Assembly: GCA_037178675.1 (NCBI GenBank) | Contig: JAYMGJ010000089.1 | Span: 1-64,000, forward strand | Reading direction: 5' to 3' | DNA from: Scleroderma bovista | Lineage: Eukaryota > Basidiomycota > Agaricomycetes > Boletales > Sclerodermataceae | Length of the DNA stretch: 64,000 bases | Shown: positions 1 to 11,211 of the stretch, piece after piece | Position numbering within the stretch: the first letter of the stretch is position 1 | How the letters are laid out: each line of letters begins with the position of its first letter | Translations under genes and position numbers: made by a program | The notes under the pieces: model-generated | Seen by the model: the letters and a program-made list of their open reading frames with translations, nothing else | The model's database searches: none | Told to the model about the DNA's origin: nothing

Positions 1-2
1 AA

Positions 3-1328
3 ATCTATGGTGAAGACTATGATGAAACCTTCTCACCGGTCACACGCTTTGAGACAGTACGACTGCTCTTGGCTTATGCATGTCGAAATGACTGGGAAAT
101 TGAAAGTCTTGATGTCAAGACTGCCTTCCTATATGGGCGACTCAATGAAGAAATTTACATGGAGCAACCCGAAGGTTCCAAAGTACCAGGTTCAAGTAAC
201 AAGGTCTATCGTCTACTGCGTGCTCTCTATGGCCTGAAGCAAGCCGCACTAGCATGGAACAAAGAGCTGCACAAATCACTCCTAAAGCTCAACTTTAAGC
301 GTTCCAAAGCAGATCCTGGAGTATACATCTACCAAGATAAATCAGGCATCATGCTGTTCATTGTCTACGTCGATGATGGACTTCTTATGTCAAATTCTGC
401 CAAACTTCTCAAGAAGAAGAAGACCACATTCCTCAACGTATGGGAAGCTCATGACATGGGTCCAGTACAAGAGTATCTTGGATTCCAAATCACTCATAAT
501 CGCGTTAAATGCTCTATGGTTCTACACCAATACCCTTACATGTTGAAAGTACTCAAACACTTTCAAATGGAGAACGTCAAACACGTCCGCACACCTTTAC
601 CTGCTGGGTATCAACCATCTACAGCACCAAAGGATTACAATGCAAGCCCAACAACAAGACAACAGTATCAATCCGTTATAGGATCACTCCTATTTGTTAT
701 GCTTGGCACGCGTCCGGACATCGCCTTTGCCATAATTAAAATGTCACAATTTATGGCAAATCCTACCAAAGAACACCTCTCGAAGGCACTTCACATAGTG
801 AAGTATTTGGGTTCAACTCCAAATCTTGCACTTCATTTTACAGGAGGAGCTTCATCATTGGATTGCTATTCTGACTCTGACTGGGCAGGCGATATTGAAA
901 CAAGACGTTCAACTAGCGGTTATACAATCTTTCTTGGCAATGACTTGGTTAGCTGGCGATCTCGCTGACAACCAACTGTGGCTCTGTCATCAACAGAAGC
1001 CGAGTACATGTCAATGTGCGACTGTGCACAACAGATTCTATGGATCAAATCCCTCTTCCAAGAGTGTCATCTCTCCCTCCAACACTTCATGATGTTTGGA
1101 GATAATAAAGGTGCTATACATATTGTGCAAAATCCAGTAATGGAAGGACGGTCAAAGCACATCAATATAAAGTATTATTTCCTTCGTGAATGCGTTGAGA
1201 AACAAATCTTCCTGCTTGACTATGTTCCTACTGATCAGCAGAAAGCTGATATGATGACGAAGAATCTGACATGGCAGAAGTTCCAAGACAATCGCTCGCG
1301 ACTGAACCTTCTAGAGTTCAAGTCTTAG
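3..1328 (+). pseudogene. Ty1/copia retrotransposon pol, 3' part (RT-RNase H), cut by the window edge and by one stop codon
   Basis: One frame is open from the left edge to a stop at 1326-1328, broken only by an in-frame TGA at 966-968. It encodes the C-terminal reverse transcriptase and RNase H of a copia element. Landmarks are ETFSPVTRFETVR near the edge, the DVKTAFLYG block, the YGLKQA block, the catalytic YVDD (366-377), the RNase H DSDWAGD block and LSSTEAEYM (about 981-1016). Integrase and gag would lie to the left, outside the window. The stop falls between WRSR and QPTVALSSTEAEY, where copia proteins normally carry a basic residue, so a CGA-to-TGA change is the simplest explanation. 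The copy is therefore probably non-autonomous. The family call is secure; activity is inferred to be lost. Confidence 0.93.
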
Positions 1329-1338
1329 CAAGGAGGAG

Positions 1339-1746
1339 TGTCGACAAGAAAGTATGATTATATCTTATCTTAATCTAATCTTGGAGATTCCAGAGATCAC
1401 AGTTACATGTGATTCGAAGTAGTATCAACCGGATTACCAGTAGATCACATGACCGGCTCCACAAGATAGCCAGAACTATCACATGCAAGGCACGTGTATA
1501 ACACATGCTGATGCACGTTACAGGCACGTTTCCAGATAACTACGTTTATGGAAACTGCACTTACTACATATGGGAATATGGTGAAATAGGCGAGAATAAT
1601 ACTTATCTATGCACAGACCATGTACCACAGGTATATATACCCTGTAGGATTCCCTGTAGTTCCTTAGTTCAATACAGTTCAACTGTTCTCTCATCACTCA
1701 CTACTTCATAAACAACTCAACTTCAAGAACCAGCTACTAGCTATCA
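1339..1746 (+). mobile_element. Candidate 3' LTR of the copia element
   Basis: A purine-rich tract (AAGGAGGAG, 1330-1338) just after the pol stop looks like a polypurine tract, and TGTCGACA follows directly, a TG start as LTRs have. The stretch contains a TATATATA-like promoter box near 1632. The right end is a guess at a CA dinucleotide (1745-1746); the 5' LTR is outside the window, so the boundary cannot be confirmed by comparison. Confidence 0.4.
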
Positions 1747-1788
1747 AAGGTACGCTTGTGCTACCCCGTTGCTGTTGCCCCAGTTTTG

Positions 1789-1925
1789 TTGCTACAGACA
1801 ACACGGGTGGTGGTGGCTGGTGTCGTTGCCATCATCCATCGTTGGGGTTGTTGTCGTCGCTGATGGTGGTGGTCGCGTCGACAACATTGGTGGTGGTGAT
1901 GGTCGGTGGTGGCTGTGGGCGAGGC
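1789..1925. repeat. GGT/GTT-rich low-complexity tract
   Basis: The plus strand is dominated by GGTGGTGG and GTTGTCG trinucleotides just downstream of the presumed LTR. It gives long but meaningless open frames (Val/Trp/Arg runs) and is not annotated as coding. Confidence 0.8.
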
Positions 1926-2042
1926 ATGTAGTGAAGTCATAAATACTATTAGAAAATATTGGTAGTTCAATATGCTGATATAATCACTACACAAACACAC
2001 ACACATACAATTGAAAAATTTCTCTAAGTCTCTTATTCTCTT

Positions 2043-2570
2043 CATCTTCCACCACCACCACACCACGCATCGACCACCACCTGACAGCCACCACCACCAT
2101 TGACGATGACGACGACGTGACCACCACCACCCCAGTACTGTTGATGAAGACAGCAATGACGACAGGGCCACCACCACCCACTACCGTCAACAACAACAAC
2201 AACAACCCACCACCATTGATGCGACCACCACCACTGTCGACGCGACCACCACCACCGTCGACATGACCACCACCACCGTCGACGCGACCACCACCACCAT
2301 CGATGACAACGACAACAACGACCCACCACCGTCAATGCGACCACCACCACCCCACTACCCTCGACGAAGATGACAACGACCCACCATCCCACCACCGTCG
2401 ATGGGACCACCACCACCCCACTACCGTCAATGACAACGACAACGACTACCACCACCACCCGACAGCCACCACCACTACCGTCAACAACAACGACACCACC
2501 CCCTGCCTGTGCTGATGGCCACCCCACCACCATCGTTGACGATGACACAGCCACCACCTCGACAACCGCC
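2043..2570. repeat. CCA/ACC-rich imperfect minisatellite
   Basis: About 530 bp of CCACCACC and GACAACGAC trinucleotides, with higher-order units of roughly 24-30 bp such as the recurring CCACCACCGTCGA. Open frames through it code only for His/Thr/Asp or Val/Trp runs and change frame freely, so it is read as repeat DNA. It is the complementary strand composition of the 1789-1925 tract. Confidence 0.85.
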
Positions 2571-3387
2571 ATTAGTATATAGTATATAATATTTATTCTC
2601 TGTACTGTACACAATTAATATAAATTGATTAACCTGAACACTGAGTGAATTAAGATGGACAAAAACTAAGTACAGGCAATAAGGATATTGGTACTGTTGG
2701 CTTGTACAAGGCCTTCTGGGACAGCTGGAACAGCCTGGGACAAGTACTGGAACAGTCTGTCCAGTTCTAGCCAGTTAGGTACCTTGTTGGGAGAGCTGGG
2801 GTTCTGGGAGAGCTGTCCAGTACTGTCCAGTACTGTCCAGGGGAGGGTTGGTTTGCTGATGTGGGTCCCTGCGGGGTGGACAAGCTGCAGGTTCAGAGAC
2901 GATGCTTGCAGTAGCACAGATGATGATGCTGAGAAGTAATGACATGTACTGGATGAGGCGTAGTCGCTGCTCTGGCCATAAGACCAGCATGGGAGGCAAG
3001 AATGGCAGTCAGATTCAGACACCATAGCCTGCCAGCCTGAGGTTTGGTCGGAGATTCGGAAGTTCAACTTAATTGGCACTGCCCCAACTCTAGCCGAAGC
3101 TATGCGAAATAGTAAGCGACGTAGAGCCTAGTAGCAACCCTCCCGGCCAGACTCTTATGTACTTCAACCCAAGCTTCTTTCTTTGCACTTCAGTCTGAGA
3201 CGAGGCTAAGAAGGAATAGCTATAGTGTTAAGCAGAGAGCAAGTGGGCGAAGGTGTGAAGCGCCTTACGGTCATGATCAGAACAGGCCTAAAGGAGACGA
3301 GCGTTAGCTGCGTTACCCATGGTGATAGGCCCGACGCGACGAAGCCACGCTCGGATCCCATAGACTAGGAGGGGCGGAGAGACTCAC
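2571..3387. other. Gene-free stretch between the minisatellite and the DIRS-like element
   Basis: No coding sequence is recognised. A short direct repeat of the unit TACTGTCCAG occurs at 2821-2840, preceded by a partial copy at 2813. Part of 3080-3387 is presumably the terminal region of the neighbouring DIRS-like element, but no matching repeat was found at its other side. Confidence 0.5.
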
Positions 3388-4932
3388 TCAGCGCACCGGG
3401 GGCATGGCTGTTCTCGTGAATTCCAGTGCCGTTTTGGGTGGCATAGCTTGCATGTATGGAGCTAAAATTTGGTTGTGTTTCCGTAGGTACAGCCGAAAGG
3501 CGTCACTAGCCCATCGACCTTTGACTTTCATAACGTCGAAGGGGATGCCCCTCAGTAGGTACTCCAATGTAGCACCAATTCTGATACCGTGGCCTTGCAC
3601 GTCATCATGGCCTGCCATTTTCGCCGCTTTTTTAAGATGTGAGATGAAATTCTGACGGGTTAAAGGGCGGTGGGTGTGAGAGTCTTTTTTGTACGCGAAG
3701 AGTGGACCGTTGAGGGGAGGACTGTTTATTTCAAGGTGATTATCAAAGGTGGCAAGCGGGTCAGTGGGCCCACTTTGTCGTGCCCAATTGACTTCCTCTC
3801 CATCTGGGCTGGATTTGGTTCGTGGGAGCGAGAAGACTTTTGTATGAAATCCATTTCGGTCTGTGTCGTCTCATACGTGCGCAGGTGTGATGTGTTCCAC
3901 AGGGTTAAAGGAATTGAGTCGCCTGAGTGTGAACTCGCCTACCCTTGCGGCGGAATAAAAAATAGTGGTTAAGCATGCGAAAAAGGCGGCATCGAATGGT
4001 TTGACCAGATCGAGGGTCCCCCTGATGGCCGCGATTATCTCTGTGGTAACCGGTTGCCGCCGGTCTTGTTTTGCGGAAGGGGGTGCTAACCTTGCTGCGC
4101 CTTTCAGCATGGTGGAGATTTTGTCTTCGTGCAATGCCCACGGAAGACCGTTGACTGTGTGCCAGGCGCGTATGCCGTATATGTAGCCATGTATCGTTTT
4201 TCCCGAATAAAGACCTGAAAGGACTGAAATAAACATCGAGATAAGGTTTGTGCTAGCTGGGGCTCGCTCCTGCTCAGGAATGTTCCGACTGTCACAGAAA
4301 ACATGATAAACTAAAAGTCCCGCGCCGTAAGACGCTCAGGTTTGTTCGGACCAACCCTGGAGCACGACAGATTTTACACAATCTTGTAGGTCGGGGGCAA
4401 CAAGAGTTCCGAGCCTTTGTAAGGTGATTGGGTGGGGCACCCATTGGGCTAGACGGTCCTTCGCAGAACAATGCGGGCGGAATTCTGATGGGCGTGGCGT
4501 TAGGTTGGCTGGGTAAGGGGGAATAAAGTTCTGTGCAGCGCTACTGGGAGGACCAGTGGAAGGGGTTTGACCGCTTCGTGAGAATGAAGAGGAAGCAAGG
4601 GATTGTATTTCACGAAAATTAATGTTGGATGCAGAATTGACTGCAATGTGGATCGTCGAAGTCGAAGATGAGGTGGGCGATGTCGCTAGGGATTGGGGCA
4701 CGCGGGAGAGCAAATTCGGCGGGGGGATACTTGCCCTGTGAAGGGCCATCTGCTGGATTTCTTTTTCTGGGTATGTATTTTGCGAAGACCCTATGAGGAG
4801 GGGACGCCAAGATTGTGTGGATCCGTCGGAAGGATGCATTGGTAGGTTTGTTGTGGCTGCATCCCTTTCGCCAGGCTTCGATGACTCCCTGATTATCGCC
4901 ATAAACCGTAAGCGGTGTGCTGGAGGAGTCAA
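3388..4932 (-). pseudogene. Tyrosine recombinase of the DIRS-like element, two in-frame TGA codons
   Basis: A frame overlapping the end of RNase H continues through TGA codons at 4336-4338 and 3871-3873 to a stop at 3388. Between the stops lies the SAM-like core-binding domain (GLLVYHVFCDSRNIP, IHGYIYGIRAWH). The catalytic residues are visible: Arg in AARVGEFT, His and Arg in GHGIRIG, Trp in KGRWASD and the Tyr nucleophile in RLYLRKH. The family integrates a circular DNA intermediate by strand exchange. Both stops sit where related proteins have Arg (before ASYGAGLL and before DDTDRNG), again as expected from CGA-to-TGA. The first residues overlapping RNase H are probably not all coding. Confidence 0.88.
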
Positions 4933-6934
4933 TGGTTAGAAGCATCCGAATGAGCATTTCGAAAGCGATGCTTTCGGCCCACCCGATGTCTCGTTCATCT
5001 CTTTTCCAGTTTTTGTGGAGCCTCCATGCGCGCCATCTGTCTCCGATGGTAATTGCCAGCCCGAAACCGGAGCTGGCATCAGAAAAAGCGTTAAAGTCAA
5101 GGGAGTGGATGTGGTGAGGGATGGGTAGAGGGGGACTGGAGGTTAGTGCGTGAGACCACCACTGTAGGTCCATTGGCAAGCCTCGTGGGGGGGTGCGCAG
5201 CATGAATGGACTGCTGCCGAAAATACCTAACATAGCTTGGAGTGATGTTAAGTAAGCGCTACCCTCAGGGATAACTAATGATGTGTGCGATAAGCGTCCG
5301 TGAAGCTTTTGCACGTCTTCTAATGTGTGCTTCGCTGCTTTAGACCACTCCTGTATAGCGGATAGGTATTTTTGGCGCTTGCTATTGGTTAGTGTGACTG
5401 TTTTATTTACTAAGTCCCATTCAAAACCCATAAAGGTTGGCTTCGAAGAGAATGGGGTGTCCTTGGTTGGTTCCCATGGGATGCCGAGCTGATTTGAGAT
5501 GTCATTGATATGCTCCATGGAGAAAGTGAACCCTGAATCTGTTGCCAAGTCCTGGATTGGGAAGCGGCAGTCTTCAGCGAACTCCTCGTGGGTGCCGTCT
5601 GCCAGGCACTGTCCCTTGAACCAAATTCGTCCGCCAGCTTGCAGGGCACCCCCATTAGCTTGGATGCTGGTTGCCTGGCGATGTCAGGTCGTGTTGTACT
5701 CGAGGACTTGGGTGCTAGGTAGCCGGATGAATAGATGGTCATCCACCCATGCAATGATGGGCCCAATGCCCGCTGCTCGCATGATATCCAGGCTGACATC
5801 TCGCAAGGTTCCGTAGGTCCCGGCTGATGGTCCGTATCCGAAGCAAAGTGCAGTGTCGACTGCAAATGTGGGAGGGTCTTCTCCAATCTGGACCACTAGG
5901 GCCGGCCATTGCGAGGGGTTAAGTGGTATGGTTCGGTAGGCTTCAGCCACGTCACGAGTTGCTCCCTGGCTCCCTGGGGGAAGGGAGTAGATTAGTGTGC
6001 AGGTGGTTGCGAAGGTTCCCCACGTGCAAGGGAATAGGTCAGAGTCAACCCGTGAATTGACAGATGGTACACCTTCGTGACTAGGTATATTTGGGTATGA
6101 CAGGTTCTGGATTAGTCTGAAGCGGCCAGGCTTCCCTGCTTTAGGGATGATAGTTAGGGGGGAAGATTGGAAAAAACCAATGGCGCGTTCCAGTTGGCTA
6201 CGAGTAAAGGGACCTATATAGCGTCCTTTCTCAAACTCTTTGTACACAATGTTATTAAAAGCTTCTTGGTGTAAGGTAATAGAAGGGTTGTTGGGGGGAG
6301 TAAAGGATCGTGAGATGATGGGGGTGCACACGACGAAACCATGGGACAGTTGGTCGACTATGGATGGGTATTTACGATCTAGGTCGTATTTAGAAAGAAG
6401 GCGCTGCCAACCGTCGACCTGGTACGGTGTGACTGCCTTGGCGTGTCTACGCTGAAGCAGCCGGTTGGCTGCGAGGGCATCCCTGTGCGCCATGGTTAGA
6501 GTCACCGCAACCGGAGCATTCATGGTTGTGGTTCTTGCTGGAGCAACCCCGTGGGCGCTGGAAGTCCCAGCACAAGGTCTGACCGCTCTTGTTGAGGAGC
6601 CGTCCGTGTTTGTCCCTGCTGCATCGTGTGGGTTCGGATTTGTCCCATAGAAGGGCTTCATTGCAAACGGGGCGGTCTGGGCGGTCTTCGTGTCTGCCAA
6701 GGCACTTTGGGCATACCGGAGGGGCTTTGGTTCAAAAGTGGCGGCGCCGTTTCGCATCGCTGCTGCGACTGTGATGCAGGGATCTGGAGAATCTGCGTGG
6801 GGATGCGGATCTCCTCCGCCAAGGCGAGTTGGAGCGTTTGCGTCGCGAGTGGGATCTACGGTAGCGGTGGCATGGACCCCGGGCTGGGGGTGGGTGTGGA
6901 GAGGTCGAGCGGGATGGTTGATGGTAGGGGGCAC
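4619..6934 (-). pseudogene. Reverse transcriptase-RNase H of the DIRS-like element, one in-frame TGA
   Basis: A single frame runs from about 6934 to a stop at 4619, interrupted only by TGA at 5684-5686. A Pro/Thr-rich N-terminus is followed by an RT domain with a WVDDH active site just before the stop. After the stop come the RT thumb and an RNase H domain with its acidic residues in FNAFSDAS, ESIAFE, YGDNQG and NPADGPS. It would copy element RNA and degrade the template strand. The 5' limit is not fixed, since the first codon of the open stretch is GTG. No frameshift is needed; only the TGA, compatible with a former CGA, breaks it. Confidence 0.88.
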
Positions 6935-7019
6935 GTGGGTAAGCGCGGCCTCGCTCTGGCTGCGTGTGTCTATTTTGGCGGGCCTGCTCTAGCTGGAGGT
7001 GGGGCGGGTGTGTAATTTG

Positions 7020-7185
7020 CAACATGTGGCAGTAGTAGGGGGAGGGGGGGCCAAACCCAGCATTGGGCAGCAGCAGCGGTTATTAAAAGGGGGATGCCAG
7101 TCCCAGCAGTAGATGGCAGCAGCGGGAAAAAAAAAAGGGGGGGGGATAGCCAGTCCCAGCGTTGTGGCAGCAGCAGGTGTGCATC
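7020..7185. repeat. Three imperfect copies of a roughly 55-bp G-rich unit between gag and RT
   Basis: The block with core CCAGTCCCAGC followed by GGCAGCAGC and a G-run occurs about three times (near 7026-7076, 7080-7128 and 7132-7180), with poly-A and poly-G tracts between. It separates gag from the RT frame and looks like replication slippage or a spacer internal to the element. Confidence 0.55.
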
Positions 7186-7239
7186 CCATGCGATGGGGTG
7201 TGCGAAGGTGGTGTGGGGCGTAGGTTAGTTAAGAGGACT

Positions 7240-8139
7240 TTAAACGAACTGGGTTGTACGTGCCTGGTCCAATCCAGTCTTTACGTCGCGGGCGTCGAGT
7301 TCGCGGGCAATCTTGGCTAGTAAATCTTCATTCATTATGCCGATGTTATAAGCTTTCCCAAGGGCTAGCTTGTCGTGCCAGTCAAGGTGGACCCGCGAAG
7401 CGTAGAGCAGCAACGCTTTCTCGCCGCGATCACCTTCCTCTCGGAGTTGATGGTTGTCGAGATTATGAAAAAACCAATTAAATGCATCTAAGGCTTCGTT
7501 TCCCCATTTCGCGTTTTCAATGGCTGTTAGAAAATGGTTCTTGGCGAACATGTATTCCGCATAGGTAAGACAGTGGTCTAATTTTGCGTTCTTTGATGCT
7601 GTGAGCGAGTTGGCTGCGCGCACCGTCATGCTGCCTTCTGCTGCCTGGGTGATGGCGAGGGTCTCGTTTTCGTCTGCCCGTCGTACAGAACGCGCTGCTT
7701 CGCGCAGTCCTTCTCGTGTGAAGTACCACAGAGGGACATGTTTCTTATCGCTCAACCTTTTGATAGCATAGTCGGCTGGTCTTGAGGCGAGCGTGGAAGC
7801 AACTCGCGCTGTGGTGTCAAAGGTGATGAGGTCTTTGTTCACGTCTGGGGCGGGAGATGGGGCACGAGGCCCAGGCTCTGCTGGTTGCTGTTGCTGTTCG
7901 TGTTGTGCGTTATTGTCCTCATTGGGCTGACGGTCCCCTTGGGGGTTGCCATCTGGAGGTCTTTGGCCATCTCCTCTGTCCAGTTGCAAACCTACTGCAC
8001 CTCTCGCAGCCCAGCGCTGGTTCAGAAGATCAATGGCTTCTTCTCTAGTCAGTAGTATGTCTTCAGCCATGGTGAGTTCGACCAGGCCAGCGAAACCCGG
8101 CTGGGAGAAATCAGGTTGATTCTGTTGTACTGGATCCAT
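7240..8139 (-). CDS. Gag-like protein of the DIRS-like element
   Basis: An intact 299-residue frame starts at ATG 8139. It has an acidic N-terminus, a Pro/Gln/Asn-rich linker (about residues 58-100) and a helical, charged C-terminal half with no zinc knuckle. Its place upstream of the RT frame, on the same strand and with no other gene between, identifies it as the structural protein that packages element RNA. Assignment rests on position and general resemblance to DIRS gag proteins rather than on a diagnostic motif. It is the only unbroken frame of the element. Confidence 0.75.
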   Translation of the reverse strand: MDPVQQNQPDFSQPGFAGLVELTMAEDILLTREEAIDLLNQRWAARGAVGLQLDRGDGQRPPDGNPQGDRQPNEDNNAQHEQQQQPAEPGPRAPSPAPDVNKDLITFDTTARVASTLASRPADYAIKRLSDKKHVPLWYFTREGLREAARSVRRADENETLAITQAAEGSMTVRAANSLTASKNAKLDHCLTYAEYMFAKNHFLTAIENAKWGNEALDAFNWFFHNLDNHQLREEGDRGEKALLLYASRVHLDWHDKLALGKAYNIGIMNEDLLAKIARELDARDVKTGLDQARTTQFV

Positions 8140-11100
8140 CGTTGTAGGTAGCTGGAACGAGTGTGAGTCAACTAGAAGGAAGAGAGTGGAGGAAGAGAAA
8201 GGGAGAGTGATGAAGCTTATCGAAAGCGTTGAGCTGCTTGATGCGCAGGCTGGGCTAGCTGGTGCAGGTGCGGAAAGAAAAAACGGCTGGCGTCACAGCC
8301 ACTCGCACGAAGACAATATTCTATTCCTAATCGTGCCTCCTACGTAATAGAATGACAATAAACGTCCTGCTCGGCTCATACATAAATACGGACACAGGAC
8401 GTTGCGACCCACGTGGCCCTTTGAGGAATTTCTGGATGCTCCTCATGTTCGGATTCTGACAAATAATTGATGTGTGACCCTGCACACAAAATAATAACAT
8501 CGCACATAAGAACTTTGTATACACACTGTTTATGAGTATGAACAGACTAGTGGGAGAGAACAAGCAAAAATGGGCAGAGCTAAGAGGTCATGAGATGGAC
8601 ATTATTGTCGGAAGCTCAAATGCAGACAGGTTTGCATGTTCTCGATCACGAAATGGTTTCCTTGCATTCAGCCTTTAATCGCAACATTCAGAGTAGCAGG
8701 CTATAGTGAGCATCCGATTCAATAAAAATACACGGAAACATACACGGCAAGCATAGAATTTGTGTAGGCTATGTGGTAGATCGTTAGATTTATGTCAATG
8801 GTGATGAAACGACACTAACTTTTGCTCAACACGGCACCAGGCCCGGCAGTGAGATAACTACCTGAGACTGGAATTTGAGAGTACTATACAGAGAAGAATA
8901 AGACATGAAGAGGCAACTCAGAATGACTCACAAATATGATCATCAAAACACAAGTAGCACTAAAGCATGTATGTACCAGCCCAGTTCAATAAGTTCATGA
9001 TCAGAAAGATGATCCCAAATCACTGTCACTGGAAGGATGAAAATACGAAAGGCAGTACTCACAAGGTGATCATGCCCATCTGCACGAAGATTAAATTAAA
9101 CTGGTCGATGTATTGATCCTTTCTAACAAGAATTCATGATGAGTACAGGCCAACCAAATGACACAAACATACTGAAGAAGACTATTTCGCAAAGGGCGAA
9201 GGTAGATCCAAATGCTAATTGTGATGATTGCATCACAGGCTGCACTTGCCAAGGAATTGAGTGGACAGTACTATCGCGTACATGGCTGTTAAACCCTAGC
9301 ATCCTAGCCTATGGACCTTAGAACGTACCAAAGTGTTGGTAATGCTATTTGTGGCGTTTCTACCAATCGGATGTAAGTGCACGAAATGGATTATAATTGG
9401 CAACTTACGCTTCTATCATAAATACTTGTTTGAGGGTAGGCGAGAGTTAATTTGTTAGTGCTAAAACATGGTACATGGAGCACATACGTATCCCGAAAAC
9501 TGCCCTAGTTAAATACAAGACAGCAAGACCCAAAAATACGACTCACTGAGCTGTGCCCATGCAGTGGCGAGCTGGTCAGGTGGCTTCGCATGAACATTAT
9601 ATGTAGTTAGGAATACCAAACAACGCACTACTGCACAGAGGAGTGGTTTGTTCTGACCACTGACTGGACACAGCAAGTTCACAATAATCACAGTATGAAA
9701 TATTGTTACATACCTATCCAAACCCTGTGTGCATAAAAGCTGTCACCAAGGAGTGAGACTCAGCTTAGATCACAAATAGGCCACACATCCCACCATTGTA
9801 CAAAGAATGCAACCAAGCACTTCGATAAGGATTTCTGTCAGTTGACGATCAAGTATGAAGCTAAGTTCAGCTTACATTGGTCACTATAGACACCTTGGTG
9901 ATATTTCCAACATCAACAATGGGACTCTCATTTCAGGATCACGCTTACATTTAGATCCCTGGAGGTTAATGATCTCGCGTTAACATGCAGTGCGATCACC
10001 AGTCCATGGACCTACCAGGGTAGACCGAGCGTGCAATAGTAAGAGGTGTTCTGTCGACAGCTGACAAGTATCCTCCAATAGAAACTACCTGTTACGAAAG
10101 TGTTGACGCTCTCGAGCACACTGTTTAGCAACAGTCAGAAGAGCAGATATTGCGAGAAGATGGAGATGGCACACCAGACTGCAAAAACCTTCAAGAGGTT
10201 AATCATTGCTGAAGACTAGATACAAGCCAACGTACCACAGATCTAAGAATAAAGTAGTCGTCTGGGAAAAATCGGATGTAGAATAGACATTGGCCGACAG
10301 ATACCCCGTATAATCTGGAAAGATGGGGTCGCGTGAATCACCTGGGAGTCAAGTGCAGAAAATGGACGCACGCCAAACCAATCGTCATCCCTTCGAATCC
10401 TCAACTAGGATCAGCGAAAGACCTAGATAACGACGACACTTGCCAATAAAACCGGGAGCCCACTTCAGGCTAACGAACGTCGTCTCCATCACTCGTCCGT
10501 TCGAATCCTTGGAAGACGCTGCCGGTGTGAATGGTGAACAAGGGGGAAACAACACGCCCTCCCAGGGCCAAGTGGCACTTAAATATGGAAAACTTGGTAC
10601 ACAAGCAGTGACGGCAGAGAGAGTTCATCAAGAAACTGGATTGGCCATAACCGAGGCTATATCCTCAGTTCCCAACCCATAAATGGGCTAGCACTCGCTT
10701 AGAGGTGACACTGGCCAATGGGAGGGCTCACTCGATTTACAAACCTGTCAGAAACTGAATTGAAGTAGACGGTGTAATTCGTCGACTGCGCAGATGCTTA
10801 TGTAGTGGTTGACGTGGGTAAGCTTAGCTCTTCACTCAGTGCAGTGCGTGCCTACCTCGTTCTTGCTACCTTCGGGAGTGTTGGCTTATTCCTAGATCTC
10901 GGACACCGCAAACTTCGATACTGCTCAGTGCCGCACAAATATACCTACTCGAAATAAGTTTATGCTGACTCGACAATGTAGGTGACCAACATACCATACA
11001 AGCATCCCGGCGTTGTCAGGCACTCGGCTCAGTCATGCACCTGTCGCGCTTGGTCGAACTTGTTCTAGTGCTGTTGAGATTGCTAAGACTGACACCACCC

Positions 11101-11211
11101 CCGTGTGTGATCATTACCTGCAACTGTAATCAAGTCTTGGTCTGGTCATAAGCGAGGAATCTGGTTTGAAAGCCAGAGTATGGTCAGCGAAAACAAATTT
11201 GAGATGACGCG
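8140..11211. other. Three kilobases without a recognisable gene
   Basis: Only short open frames (80 codons or fewer) are present on both strands, with no domain motif, no convincing chain of splice-linked exons and no tRNA-like fold that I could see. The first 150-200 bp probably belong to the 5' end of the DIRS-like element and the last few hundred to the promoter of the pseudouridine synthase gene. The middle may be decayed repeat DNA. Confidence 0.5.

Larger units (their letters stand above)
3388..8139 (-). mobile_element. DIRS-like tyrosine-recombinase retrotransposon (coding span)
   Basis: Three consecutive minus-strand coding blocks are in the order expected for DIRS elements: a gag-like protein (8139-7240), reverse transcriptase plus RNase H (about 6934-4619) and, overlapping it in another frame, a tyrosine recombinase (about 4932-3388). 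The recombinase replaces the DDE integrase of LTR elements. The true ends lie outside these coordinates; I looked for inverted or split direct repeats around 3080-3387 and 8140-8340 and saw none. The gag frame is intact, but the pol frames carry three in-frame TGA codons, so this copy is decayed. Confidence 0.9.

Noticed and set aside
1761..2614. Open frames of 70-190 codons on both strands
   Set aside because: They consist of Val/Trp/Arg or Thr/His/Asp runs dictated by the GGT/CCA repeats; no domain and no splice-linked neighbours.
3080..8340. Terminal repeats of the DIRS-like element
   Set aside because: The flanks 3080-3387 and 8140-8340 were compared directly and as reverse complement; no convincing repeat was found by eye, so none is annotated.
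10490..10515. tRNA-like T-arm motif (GTTCGAATCC)
   Set aside because: No matching acceptor, D or anticodon arms could be placed around it.
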